From Linnemannia hyalina (Eukaryota > Mortierellomycota > Mortierellomycetes > Mortierellales > Mortierellaceae): DNA of 64,000 bases. Location: NCBI GenBank assembly GCA_019671135.1, contig JAHRHY010000012.1:1116001-1180000 (forward strand), in the 5' to 3' direction. The notes under the pieces are model-generated. The model was not told the DNA's origin. It did no database searches and saw only the letters and a list, made by a program, of their open reading frames with translations. Positions 15,381-26,383 of this stretch are shown here, one piece after another. Made by a program: the position numbers and the translations under genes. Positions within the stretch are counted from its first letter, which is position 1. Each line of letters starts with the position of its first letter.

Positions 15381-16039
15381 AATGGAGAGAGAAGTGGAGG
15401 TAAGGTTTGGGATGACTGGATGGCACTGGGTCAGTTCTAGTGATATGCTTATCAAAAGAGGGGTTTCGCGGTGGGCGTGTCTTATTTTCATACGATATAG
15501 TCTTGTACAAATGCTTCCACTAAATTGTTCACGCAAAGTCTTGGGTTTCCTCATTGTTATTTGCTGCTCGCGTTTCTTGGCTAGGTGGTGATGCTCGCTT
15601 CTATACGCGCCTCCTGCCATGCATGGTGACTTTCTTGGCCAAGATAAAAAGAGAAACAGTACGAAGAAGGGAAAGATAGGGTGAATGGCGAGTGGTCGGT
15701 AACTGGAAGGTACTAAAATAAACAAAAGAAGAATGCAAAAAAGAGGTGTCTCTGTTTTTGTTTTGCAATCTGCACTTCTCACATGCGATATGTGCACACA
15801 ATACTTGGCCTCCAACTTGTACGAAAAGATCTCATGACCCTCCTTACCATCGGAGGGCGGCAACTTTACAGATGGGCAGAGTAGAGCATGCGTTTTTTCC
15901 GCTTTCGCCGTAAAAACAATAGTGTGCAAAGAAGCTCTCTATTGCAGACCCCTGATAGCGCCTCTATTGTTTTCTAAGGTCACCTCTATAACAATTGCAT
16001 CTTGACTCGCCTCTCAAGGTTAAATTAGTATGAGTATCG
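15381..16039. other. array spacer downstream of D
   Basis: No gene seen. The spacer ends where similarity to the right arm of the inverted duplication begins. Confidence 0.5.
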
Positions 16040-16207
16040 CCTGTCTGTTTGATTTTTTTTTGTTCTTGACTTCGCTGTGTCTCATCTTACTCGCCTCCCC
16101 TTCAACTAGCATCTACACACCATACATTAAAGACTAGAAATTACAGACTGCTCCTTTCCTCCTCGTAGCTACCCCACTCAACACAGTCAGATATCTCCTT
16201 CTACATA

Positions 16208-16307
16208 ATGCTGCTTCGTTTCGACTGGCCCCTGGCCATTGCTCTCGCCACTCTTGCCTATGTTGTCCAGTGTCCCTGACTGCCTCTGCTCGCCCCACCC
16301 TAGACAT
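16208..16307 (+). pseudogene. array stub D' (exon 1 remnant)
   Basis: A signal-peptide exon beginning MLLRFDWPLAIALATLA that runs into a stop codon after 23 codons, without a mature exon. Its 5' flank (ACACAGTCAG, then TATCTCC) and coding start match pseudogene K on the other strand (MPLRFDWPLVIAFATLA). The sequence joins abruptly, near 16308, to the upstream region of gene E. The best reading is a deletion that removed the rest of a K-like gene. Confidence 0.7.
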
Positions 16308-16422
16308 GCATGTCCACCTTCCATCCGACGTCAACGGCGGACAATCATCGTCCCTGTATGGTCCTCGGTCATATATTCTTGAGCTCGAAATGATCGCGCT
16401 TGGGTGTGGCTGCAAATACTGA

Positions 16423-16429
16423 ATAAAAG
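16423..16429 (+). promoter_or_regulatory. TATA-like box of array gene E
   Basis: ATAAAAG within GAATAAAAGGATGC, 191 bp before the gene E start. Nearly the same element occurs before genes I and J, and before E2 at 27951-27957. Confidence 0.5.
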
Positions 16430-16613
16430 GATGCATATCCCAGCACTTTTATACTCGTTCAAAACGACGGTCTCCCATCACCACGCCGACTACTATCATT
16501 ATCGCATCACACACACTACACACTGCACACTACACACTGTTACTTCCTTCCTTCCTTCCTCCTTCCTTCCTTCCTCCTTCACCCTCTCCTGCTACCCAAG
16601 CAGCTCTCATATA

Positions 16614-17198
16614 ATGGCGTGCCTTTTCTCTTTGTTTTCGATTATTGTTCTCGCCACTGTGGCTCACTTCGCCTTGTTCTTTAGAACCGCACTCGCAGTC
16701 CCCCTCTCGAACTCGACCAGGTGAGATGCATAACAATAGCCAGCATCAACGTCCCTACCAATAGAAGAAACGGCGGTACTTGTTTTTCTGTATCCCACTT
16801 TTATGTACTTCGCTATCCTCATGTCCAGTTGCTTTTCACCTAATTTTTTTAGCTTGGTCGCCGCATCGAAAGAAGGTCCAGGCCCGAACCTGACCTCGGA
16901 GTTCAGGTGGTGGACTAACAAGTCCTTCTTTAACGATCCAAACGAGGTGTTTCACCACGATATCTTTTTCACCGTCGACGAAACCCCTTTGGGCCGACTG
17001 ATGTTTGATTCCAGCGGATTCGCAACCAACTGCCATGAGTATTACGAATGGTGTATTACTCAGGATTACCCTCAAACTATGGACTTTTATGTCAGGTACA
17101 AGGGGTACACTTACGGACGCTCTAGAGAGGTGTGGAACTGTGGAGATGTCAGATACGAGTCTTGTAGACTGTTCATTGACTTTGTTGATCCTTCTTAG
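16614..17198 (+). CDS. small secreted Cys-containing protein, array copy E
   Basis: Function unknown. Exons 16614-16720 and 16853-17198 (GT-AG, phase 2), 150 aa. The signal peptide MACLFSLFSIIVLATVAHFAL is followed by a second hydrophobic stretch, and an NST sequon sits at the intron. Mature part: FRWWTNKSF cluster, central CHEYYEWC-ITQDYP motif, RYKGYTYGRS, then the late pair C-x7-C (NCGDVRYESC). Its protein is identical to that of E2 at 27182-27766 on the minus strand, and the intron also matches, so one copy arose very recently or conversion keeps them equal. A TTCC microsatellite at about 16548-16578 lies in the leader. Confidence 0.88.
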
Positions 17199-18183
17199 AA
17201 GGAAGAGAGTAGGGGGATGGTGGTTCACGGTGATTAGAGAATGTTGGAGATGTGCAAGCTTGCGTTTCGTTCATGCAACACCCTTAGTGCGCAGATGTCC
17301 CACAAGGCCCAATTATTTTTTTCAGCCTCTTTTCATCGCCACAAAAATACGACGCCACTCCACCCATCCTGCAGCATCATGGTCACTCTTGCTTTAAGCC
17401 TTCGAAACAAATACATCCAAAGCATCGCTTTATTTTCATTTTTGAACAACTCTATATTGTTTTTCTAAGTTATTAAATTAGCTTTTGCATTTGTTGTCAC
17501 CTCTCTTGAGACAGAAAGAATAGGAAGGCGTGTTGATGTTCAAGGGTGTATCCAGTTTTCAAGTAGATGTTATGGTCTTTTCAAGATGCAGGGATGAGTT
17601 TTTGGTCAATGGCTGAGAGCATTTTCGCGTCGCAATTTGAAACCATCTCTGAACAACACTCTAACCGTTCAATGGAATGTTCTCTCGCGTCACTCTGGGT
17701 CGTGTCTTATCCATATCTTCGCTTTATTACTCGCTCTATTCCTTGCGAATCACCTTCCCTGTCACACCTTTGCTGCCCTGTGCAAAAGCAAGCACTCACA
17801 AAAATTAAATCTCTGCTCGGCCCCTTCTCAACCCTTTCATTTAAATTAACTCATCATCCGATGAAAAAGATGGAGAGGGGCAAGCCCTATTGTTCTTGTT
17901 CTCGAAATAAAATTGGATCTTACTTCACTTACCATCTAAGAAAAAAAAGGTAGACAGTCATCGCACATTCTTAGCTCTCGTCCTATCTCAATTTTTTTTC
18001 ACTCATGTTCAGATGTGGAGATGTGAAAGGATACAAACCAGTTCATTTATTTTTCGCCCAATTAAGGTATACGTCTCTCATCACACCCGGGCACCTCTAA
18101 ACCATCAAACGCACACTATACGTATTGTTCTCGCCCGTTTTGTCTTCATCCGCATCACACAACCAGACCGTGCTTCCGACACC
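17199..18183. other. array spacer E-F
   Basis: No gene. Up to about 17704 it belongs to the inverted duplication; the rest is unique in this window. Confidence 0.55.
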
Positions 18184-18719
18184 ATGTTACGCCATTTTTT
18201 TCTCGTCATCCTAGTCATCGTCGCCTTGATATTTGAAACCATCTTCGCGGCCCCTCTGTCGAACTCCACTAGGTACGTCGTAAGGCCCTCATTCCCAACC
18301 TGAATAACGGTGGTTGTTGTGCCTGTGATCCTTTATCTCTCCTCTTCTCACGTCCTAATATCAATATATCCCTTTTCTGTTGTGGGTGGTTTGCCGCATT
18401 GGAAACCGAAGCGTGCCTCTCCTCAACACTTTTCTGGTGGTCTTTCAGGGATTACTCGGAAAACGACGATTATCATCACAACATGACTGTGATCATTGAT
18501 GGGACCCTCTGGAGCAATCTGAGATACAGGTCAAAGGGCACCTCGACTCACTACATGGACGATGGACTTTGGCGTGTAACCCAAATTGACCCTGAAAGCT
18601 CGGAAATGGCGATCCTGTACAAAGGTTATGAGTACCGACATTCTACCAGCCACCCTGCTTACCGGAAAGACAATCCGCGGGTTGCTTGTTTCCAGTACTG
18701 GGATTGTATAATTTTTTAG
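18184..18719 (+). pseudogene. array copy F, splice acceptor lost
   Basis: Exon 1 (18184-18272) gives a signal peptide MLRHFFLVILVIVALIFE and the SNST sequon, with a normal AG|GTACGT donor. The mature frame is intact from 18386 to the stop at 18719 and aligns with copy E right at the exon border (AAL versus AAS). However, the acceptor position reads GG instead of AG, and no other AG gives the right phase. Both central Cys are replaced (the motif reads HYMDDGLWR-VTQ), while an N-terminal Cys (EACLSS) and a terminal YWDC remain. ILYKGYEYRH is preserved. Called a pseudogene because of the splice site; an unusual GT-GG intron is the alternative. Confidence 0.6.
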
Positions 18720-19448
18720 AGACGGCATCCTCTATGATTAGAGGCACATCCCAAACTTTAATACATTTTTTCTTGTTGAGTTGAGTGGCCCGCTGCCTTC
18801 GCCTCCTTGTTGTGTAATTTTTCTTACTTTCAATTCTGAAACCGCGAGCCAGGAACAATTGGTACATCACCACGCATGAGGTATACGTGGGGATCGTTCC
18901 AAAGTTAAAGAAGTAGTGGACAGTTGGTCAGTTGTAGCTTTCAAGCTTGGTTTGTTAGAAAAGGGGCTGAAATAAAAATATGAATAGCGTTTTTGTTTTT
19001 TTGCGCGATAATAATTGTTACGAGGACTTTCGTTTTACATTATGCTATATCTCTCGTTCTTGCCATGAATGCAGGTGAAATGGAGAGGGAGAGACTGAAA
19101 GGGTTTGGTTTTGTTCATGTGTAGCATGGTAGATAAAAGAGAAGACCAGAAACAAAAAAGGATCATTTCTAAAAGGCAAAAGGTGAGTAAGAGGCCAAGT
19201 AGTAACAGGCTATTGTCAATACTGAACAACAGGCCTTGTGTTTTGCTTTTGTTCTTGTTCCTAGTGCAATCTGATTGTTAATAAAAGACAACGTTCTTTT
19301 TTTTTTGTGGTACTTACTCCCTCCGAAAACAAACGACTCTCAAATCGCGCCTTGTTACACTTTTTGAACGTTCGTTCACACGCACTTTTGTTCACTCCTC
19401 TTCGCCTCCTCTCTCAAAATATAACAAGGCAATTCTGTTACCCACACC
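18720..19448. other. array spacer F-G
   Basis: No gene seen. ATAAAAG at 19281-19287, 168 bp before copy G, is a likely TATA-like element. Confidence 0.5.
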
Positions 19449-20058
19449 ATGTCGCGCCTTTTTTTTTTCTCCCTTCCATTTTTCTCGTCACGCTTGCTCA
19501 AGTCGCCCTGTTTTCCAGACTCACCTTGGCCCTCCCCGCCTCAGACTCGATCTCTGCCCGCTCAGACTCAAACGCGACTGGGTGAGTTTGCTTTCATTCA
19601 CTTGTGTTCAAAAAAAACCTCCCATTGCAATGATTATTCCACTCTCACGACTCTGTTTTCCTCCTCTCATCTTATTACTTATGCACGCCCTCGTTTTCTT
19701 GTGCGATGTTAGCTCGTTCGTCACACTGCAACGTCGAACCACCGTAAAATTGGACGTGAAATGGCTGTCCAACATGGACACCTGGTGGCTCTTTACCCGA
19801 AAGTACAGCCACGAAATCACCCTGACCGTCGACCATTCCTACACGGGCAGTATGAAGTACTCGTCGAAAGATTTCAACACCCACTGTCATGACGATGGAA
19901 TTTGGTGTGCGACCCATGGCGGTCCTAAGAGCCAAGAGATGGCGATTTGGTACAAGGGGCACAACTTTCAGTTCCCAACTATGACAATTGGTTGCTACGT
20001 CGAAGGATTTAACACATGCCACGAGTACGTTACTTTTATTGATAGCGCGGTGGCATAG
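19449..20058 (+). pseudogene. array copy G, frameshift in the signal peptide T-run
   Basis: The start MSRLFF and both exons (19449-19581; 19713-20058) align with copies I and J. A run of ten T right after the fourth codon puts the remaining exon 1 out of frame by one. The expected signal-peptide frame (IFLVTLAQVALFSRL, ending in an SNATG sequon) is open just downstream, and its splice phase fits exon 2. Exon 2 is perfect: WWLFTRKYSHE, THCHDDGIWC-ATHGGP, IWYKGHNF, then the late Cys pair C-x7-C. One or two T more or less decides function, so this may be a true slippage mutation, a mixed population, or a base-calling error. Confidence 0.6.
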
Positions 20059-20815
20059 TGGGCGGAAGAGGAGAAGAGGGTGTGTTGGAAGGAAACGTAT
20101 GGTATTTGGACAGGTGGCGTTTTTTCAGTGCAGCATACGTAGTCATTGTTAGAGATCGAAGACACCTTTAAGTTTCAATTGAAATAGTTTGCTTTTGAGT
20201 TGACAGTCTTTTCCTTTTCTTCAAGTTTCCTGCCTGCCATTTTTATTCAACGAAATGTGAGCGTTGTCATGCGTGTCATGACAAACAAAACACGGAAAAA
20301 CGGTCTCTTTTTTTATTTGTTCTGTTGTAAATAACACAATAACGTATATACATCGAAACTGCCGCCTCCTAGACGGGCACGAAGAGAGACCATAATGACT
20401 ATTTTATATAGCCAGCCTAAAACACCATCATTCTACAAGCATCAGGAAGAGCATTGCTTTCTTCTTGATCCTTGCCTAGCCCTCCATTGTTTCTTACGCG
20501 TGAATTGCCGTCTTCCATTGCTCTTTTCTCCAAAGATCGCACTTGTAATAAAAAAGGGATGAAGCGGTCAAGCAACAAACGGATCGCGAGTATCAGAGAA
20601 CAAAAGGCATCGACCATTTGGTTCTCAGGCAAGAGGCGTGTTCAATGGCGAGCGAGAATAAAGGGTCTGATTTCACCCCTCTCTGAGAACACACGCCTCG
20701 CCAACCGCACTTTCATACACTCTAGACTTTCATATACACATTCGCAACTTGCAGCTCCCTCCTCGTCGTTCTCTTTCTCAAAACATAATCAGCCGTATCC
20801 TACACCTGCATCATT
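20059..20815. other. array spacer G-H
   Basis: No gene seen. AATAAAGG near 20657, about 159 bp before copy H, is the likely TATA-like element. Confidence 0.5.
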
Positions 20816-21423
20816 ATGCACTTTTTGCTTTTACTCCTGACCATTATTCTTGCCCACGTTACCCTATTCTCTGTATCCGCTTCTGCCCGCCCAGCCTCAA
20901 ATGCGACCTCTGCCAGTCCCAATTCAAGCGTGATAGAGTGGGTTATATGTAACATACTTGTATCAAACCCTTTTCGGTTGATTGCTATATCTTTCGCACT
21001 CTCTTTCACTTTCTCCTTTCTCTCAACCCAGTTTATATTAACCGTACTATGTTATTCGCGTTCTTTAGCTCAGTCACTGCCGCCGGATGGGAGAACGGTG
21101 ACCTGTGCCTAGAAATGACCCTATTGAGGTATCCTGTCCGGTCTACATGGTGGCTTTTCACCAGAGAGTACATCCACTACGTCGACTTGGAGGTCTGGGA
21201 AATCTACCAGGGCAAAATGAAGTACCAGTCAAAAGACTTCAACACCCACTGCCATGAGGATGGAATCTGGTGTGTCACTCATGGTGATCCCATGAGCCCG
21301 GAAGTGACGATCTGGTACAAAGGATACAACTATCAACACAATACCGTGTCAGAAGGCTGCTGGCCCGGCGACCAGGATACCTGTGACCAGTATAATGATA
21401 TTGTCAAACGCTCGAGGGCATAG
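20816..21423 (+). CDS. small secreted Cys-containing protein, array copy H
   Basis: Function unknown. The start MHFLLLLLTIILAHVTLF is a strong signal peptide with an SNATS sequon after it. The usual donor is disturbed: where the family has AG|GT, this copy reads AGC|GTGATA, which gives the wrong phase. A consistent alternative is exon 1 20816-20948 (donor T|GTAACA) plus exon 2 21032-21423 (acceptor CCCAG), giving 174 aa with about 20 extra residues before the mature domain. The mature part is typical: WWLFTREYIHY, THCHEDGIWC-VTHGDP, IWYKGYNYQH and the late pair C-x7-C, plus one extra early Cys. The gene is probably functional with a shifted intron; RNA is needed to be sure. Confidence 0.65.
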
Positions 21424-22391
21424 AGGAGGGTTGTGGTGGCGTGTTGTGATGGGGTTGAGTGTTGGCTGGACAGTTTTGGGGGTGTGCTAGTGGGAGGAAG
21501 GGGATTTGTCAAGCTCTACATAATATTTTATGTTTCCTCGACCTTCAAATGAATGCTGTTTCCTTAGTCGTATATGAGCGCCTCGTGATTCTTGTTTCGG
21601 TGGCCATGGTTGTTACTGTGTCACAAGGGTAAGGATGTGCGGTGGGAAGGCTGTATGATGGATCGGGTGATTGCTGCACGAGGGAGTTACCGTCATTATG
21701 TCGACCCAAACAATATCAATAAAATATTTGAGAGCATGGTCCGCTTCATTTCCTTCTCTATTGTCCACGTCTTTTTTTCCCTTGAAATGACCCGTTGGGC
21801 TTTTCTTCTTTTCAACAAGAACCTTCCTTGCTCCCCATTGACCTGGTTGCAAATACATTCACCATGATGACCGTCAGCTCAATGTTACTCATGATGGTAA
21901 AATGGTTGGACGAGACTTCGCAGCAACCTCAACCCCTAAAAGAAAAAAAATGTGCACAATAGCCCACCCACCACTTTTATGGTTCAACAATTGCAGGGAA
22001 TTTTTTTTACTTGGCATGTGCATGAGCATGGTCATACTCATCTATAACATCATGGATGGACAAAGAAGGAGGCTAAAAATTAGGACCCCTGGTTGTTATG
22101 TTGAGAGCAGCGAAGAATTGAACAATCATCGCTCCCATTTGGTCATCATAGCTCGCGTTTGGCTCCCAGCCCTACTATCCTTTTTAGAATCACACTCGTA
22201 GCGTTCAAGTGTCCCTTTCGCATAAAAAGGATACACATCCTCTTCCCGCCCTCAAAAACATACTTCCTTCCTTCCTTATACTCAACCGTCGTCTATAACT
22301 GCACAATAAGCAGTGCACACTACCTACTGCTTCCTCCTCCACATCCTCATCATCCAATCTCGATCAGACAATAACCCCAGAAACACACACT
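21424..22391. other. array spacer H-I
   Basis: No gene seen. ATAAAAAGG at 22222-22230, 170 bp before copy I, is its likely TATA-like box. Confidence 0.5.
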
Positions 22392-22960
22392 ATGTCGCGT
22401 CTTTTTTTTTCGCTTCCAACCATTGTTCTTGTCGTTCTTGCCCACATTGCCCTACTCTCCGGCATCGACTCCAAAGAGCAACCCTGCACCCCTGACCTGT
22501 CTGACCCGTACTAGTAAGTTCTGAGTACAATAACCAGAAGCTCGGTTGTTCCTGAAACCTCTGCTCATTTTACTCGCTCTCTTTTGTCTCTCACGCCATA
22601 ACACTTATTTTCCCATGATATTTCGAACAAAAAAATAGCACCATTGAGTGCCAATACGCATCGTTACAGTGGGTGTCCTCCAAAACAACATGGCACTTTT
22701 TCACCGGAAAGTACAAGCACGATGTCTTATTCGTCCACCGCGCACACTACGGTTCAGGCATGGCGTATGAGTCAAAGGGATTCAACACCCACTGTCATGA
22801 CGATGGAGCCTGGTGTGTCACTCACGGTGATCCACAGAGTCCGGAAGTGGGTATCTGGTACAAGGGGTACAACTACCAACATGACGTAAGGACAAAGCGG
22901 TGCCTTAATACAGACGGCAATGAGTGTTCTGAGTACGTTAATTATATTACGCCCTTCTAG
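22392..22960 (+). CDS. small secreted Cys-containing protein, array copy I
   Basis: Function unknown. Exons 22392-22513 (donor TA|GTAAGT) and 22639-22960, 147 aa. The signal peptide starts MSRLFFSLPTIVLVVLAHIAL; its T-run has nine T and stays in frame, unlike that of copy G. The pro region lacks the sequon and carries an extra Cys (EQPCTPD). The mature part has an early Cys (TIECQY), TTWHFFTGKYKHD, THCHDDGAWC-VTHGDP, IWYKGYNYQHD and a late C-x7-C pair (CLNTDGNEC). Six Cys in all after the signal peptide. Intact. Confidence 0.85.
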
Positions 22961-23691
22961 AGTGAGAGAGAAAGGAACGGGGAGGAAGGAAAGGAAGCTG
23001 TGTGTTTTGATGGGTGGATGAATGGTGGTCTGGACGATTGTTTTCGCATGGGGCTTCGCCGTTGTCGCGTCACATCCAGCGGCTCCGAGCCACAATAAAT
23101 CTTTTTTTTATCTTCGCAAATGCAACCTTAGCACATTGTTTCTTTTTCTCAAGACGATAGACCCTGGGCATTGCTTATTCATATCAATGATATCCTTCCT
23201 CGATTACTCTTGTCTTGGCTGCAACCACTACCTTCATGATGATTCTTATTGATAAAATCATCGATTGAGCCCCATTCCATTCCAGCAGTTTGATTCTGAC
23301 AAGCAAAAAAAAAATCAAAAGAAGCGTCGTCGACGCAATGCGTCTTTCTACCTTACATGGCGCATGGACATTGTCATCGTGATCCTTGGTTTCTTGCATG
23401 GACAAAAGACGGGACCAAAAATAACTGGTCTCGCCTGTTTTTTTTGTCTATTGCTGAAAGCAGGGCATTTTTTTTCTCACAAGAGCCGCATCCAGGCGTG
23501 GTAGCGAATAAAAAGGATGCGCACAGTCTCAGGTTTTTCTTTCCCAACAAGAACATAGCTTTCCCATCGCTCTCTCTACGTTGGTAGCTGTCATGTACAC
23601 GCTCGACGCCCTGAGCACTACACACCAAAGAATCTCCCTCTTTCGCGTCCTCATCTCCATATCATAACCGGACATTATCACCACCCACACC
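22961..23691. other. array spacer I-J
   Basis: No gene seen. ATAAAAAGG at 23508-23516, 184 bp before copy J, inside the same AATAAAAAGGATGC context as before E. Confidence 0.5.
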
Positions 23692-24253
23692 ATGTCGCGC
23701 CTTTTCTTTCGATTTCCTACCGTAGTTCGCACCGCTCTTGTTTACATTGCCCTGCTCTCCTGGTTTGCCTCTGCTCGTCCCATCTCGAACGCGGCCGCTT
23801 TTAGTCCCATCTTGGAGTCGGGAAAGTAAGTTTTTCATCCAGTTGCAACCCCATATTCTTTCTCTCCTACCAAATCCTAATCATCACTCACTCGACGTTT
23901 TTGTATTTAGCACGATCGCTGGCGCTATTAAAGCTTCAGGGGTCCACTTAAACCTAATATGGTATTCTAGGTTCTCCCAGTGGCACTTCTTCGACAGCAA
24001 ATACAACCACGAAGTTACCTTGCTCGTAGGGTCCTACAACGGAAACATGGGTTACGTCTCGAGGGATTTCAAGAGTCACTGCCACGAGGATGGAGTCTGG
24101 TGTGTCACTCATGGCGATCCACAGAGTCTGGAGATGGGTATCTGGTACAAAGGGTACAACTATCAGCATAATACGGTTACAGCTGACTGTAACTCCAAGA
24201 TGCCTATGTTTTGTCGCCAGTACGATAATTATATCGATCCCTCGGTGGCGTAG
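23692..24253 (+). CDS. small secreted Cys-containing protein, array copy J
   Basis: Function unknown. Exons 23692-23825 (donor AA|GTAAGT) and 23911-24253, 158 aa. The signal peptide starts MSRLFFRFPTVVRTALVYIAL. The mature part has WHFFDSKYNHEV, SHCHEDGVWC-VTHGDP, IWYKGYNYQHNTV and the late C-x7-C pair (CNSKMPMFC), followed by RQYDNYIDP. Closest to I, G and H, so the right half of the array looks like a more recent expansion than the left. Last intact plus-strand copy. Confidence 0.87.
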
Positions 24254-24545
24254 TGAAGGGAGGGTGTGATGGGGAGAAGGAAGGTTTCCTAGATTTTTTT
24301 CGATTCGACTCAATTCAGCGCGCAGACACGTTGGAAGAGGGAGTTAAAACTCATCAGAGGTCGCGCTAATAAGTCCTGGACCCCTATATTTCGATGACTA
24401 TTAAATACAAATAAATTGATTTCCTTTTTAAGACTGATTACTTGTGTCATGTGATGTGGTCGAGCCTGATTGTCCTTGTTTTGGAAAAAGATAAGAACTG
24501 TTCTTACTTCGCTCCTTGCCCTTACTTCGTTTTCATACCATTGCC

Positions 24546-26343
24546 ATGCCTCCAAAGAAAAGAACCACCGATGGAACCACCGCAACGAGTGGACAAACGG
24601 AGAAGTACAAGAAGTTCAGGGAGCAGTTTGAAGATCCACCCAATGCCGACGCTCTTATGAATTACCAACTGAGGACAGCCGCTCACGATGCCGACAAGGA
24701 TTAGTTGAAAGAAATGTGATGCCTTTTTTATTTTTTCATATTTTCGTTTTCACTTCTGACATCTCCTTGCCTCTTATAGAAATGGCCGAGGCAGCAGCTC
24801 CTACACAGGGTGACGGCGGCGGCACTGAAGACGAGGCAGCAGGGGATGGCGACAACATCGACTCTGATCCCGGCATTGAGGAGGAGGAGGCTCAAGATGG
24901 CGGCAGACGATTTCGTGGACTCAACTTTAAAAAGAATGGTGCCAACCAAAAAAAAAAGTCTTTCTCGCTGTGCGTTATCTGAACGGGCGGATCTCAGAGC
25001 TGTTGCAGGGAGATGTGGTGGAGTTCTCAACCTCCAAGAATGGTCGCTGCTTCAAGATGCTTGCCCGGGAACTGTCAGGATTAGAACCAACTCTACAAGG
25101 TGTAACAGGATCGGCCTTGCAGACCATGCACATGCGGATCGTCAAGCTCTCTACTGAACTTGCTTTGGTTCTTACCACGGAAACAGGAGGACGATGGACT
25201 TCAACACGGCTTTCCGACTTGGCAGAGGAGTTGGTGGCTCTGAATGACACATACAATATCATGAAAAATCAGACCCAACAAAAACAGGATGACGGGCAAC
25301 GCCAAACAGCTGAGGTCGCCACTATGAACGAGGATGCTGTTGGTTCCGTAATGATGACAGGCGCCGAGTACAGAGCACTCCAGAGCCAAGGAAAATCAAC
25401 GACAGCAACAACAGCAACAGTAGACACGGTTGGAGTATATTGAGGATAACACCGAACCTTTGCTTCCCTCGAATCCCATCCTACCCTTGTCCGCTACCGG
25501 GTCCTCCGTGTCTGCCCCAACACCTTCGATCACGCGGCACAATCTGCTGTTGTACGACCGTCTACATCCCGCTCGACTTCTTCAACCACTGCGCCTCGGC
25601 AACCAGCATCTCCGGCACTTGTGCGACACAATTCCGCTACGGCATCCAACTACAGTTCGACAGCTGCGCCAGGATTCGGAGCTACATCCTTACAGTTAAC
25701 CTATTATCGACTTAACAACAATTACAGTGAGCTTCAACGCGTTGTGCTGACAACTGTGGAGAAGTTGAAGGAACGAATGGACATGATGGAGAGCAGCACA
25801 CAAAGGGCAAGGAAATAGCACTCGCATTTCGTTGGATTCGCTTCATCAGCGCTTGCTGCATAGAGAAAAGGCGATCGGGTACTTGGATGAGGCTGTTGGT
25901 GGTTTGCAGAAGGATGTGAGGGCGACTACGTCGGCTGTGGACACTATCCAGGGAACTGCCATGCTTCTTCGAACGGACATCAGCGGGACCTCGACCTGCG
26001 CCAATAACAGGATCGACACCATTCAATCACACCTTACCGACCTTAGGGAAACACTGTCTTCACAAAAAGGCGACTCGACGAGGTTTTGAACGACATGGAT
26101 GATATCAAACGCTATCGTCTTTCTTCTCACCCGCCGGCGCCCATGGGGAATAATATGTCCCATTGCTACGATTTCGCCCATTCTAGCAGCAACAACAGCA
26201 ACTTCAGTCAATTCAGCCACAGCAGTAGCAGCAATAGTAGCGCGATCCCTATCAGTCACAACAACAGCGACAGCAACGGCATGTTTGTGGCGTGGCAGCC
26301 CACAGAAACAACGTACGGTTACAAACAAAAAGAGAGAAAATAA
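24546..26343 (+). pseudogene. frameshifted gene of unknown family
   Basis: I do not recognise this protein. The frame opens with MPPKKRTTDGTTATSG at 24546 and continues, through several frame changes, to about 26343. An exon-like acidic stretch (from MAEAAAPTQGDGGG at 24782) runs into a ten-A run near 24950 where the frame shifts. A coiled-coil-like part (NGRISELLQGDVVEF ... LAEELVALND) goes on to 25441. An S/T/A-rich part, a second coiled-coil-like stretch and a Ser/Asn-rich tail follow, each in another frame. Breaks tend to fall at short homopolymers. It may be a decayed mobile-element or fungal-specific gene. It sits exactly between array copy J and the right arm of the inverted duplication. 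Confidence 0.5.
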
Positions 26344-26383
26344 TATCAATGATAGTTTTACTCGAGAAGAAAAAAAAATATTA

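Larger units (their letters stand above)
16040..17704 (+). repeat. left arm of large inverted duplication
   Basis: Contains the stub D' and gene E. From 16308 to about 17704 it matches the reverse complement of about 26707-28073; exon 1, intron and exon 2 of gene E are indistinguishable by eye from those of E2. About 16040-16300 matches the region 29010-29125 plus exon 1 of pseudogene K. Compared with the right arm, it lacks the roughly 850 bp between these two blocks. The 3' flank shows base changes and a roughly 29-bp indel near 17326-17354. Confidence 0.85.

Noticed and set aside
16548..16580. TTCC/CTTCC repeats considered as a CRISPR-like or regulatory array
   Set aside because: Simple microsatellite in a leader, mirrored in the other arm; fungi have no CRISPR arrays and no spacers are present.
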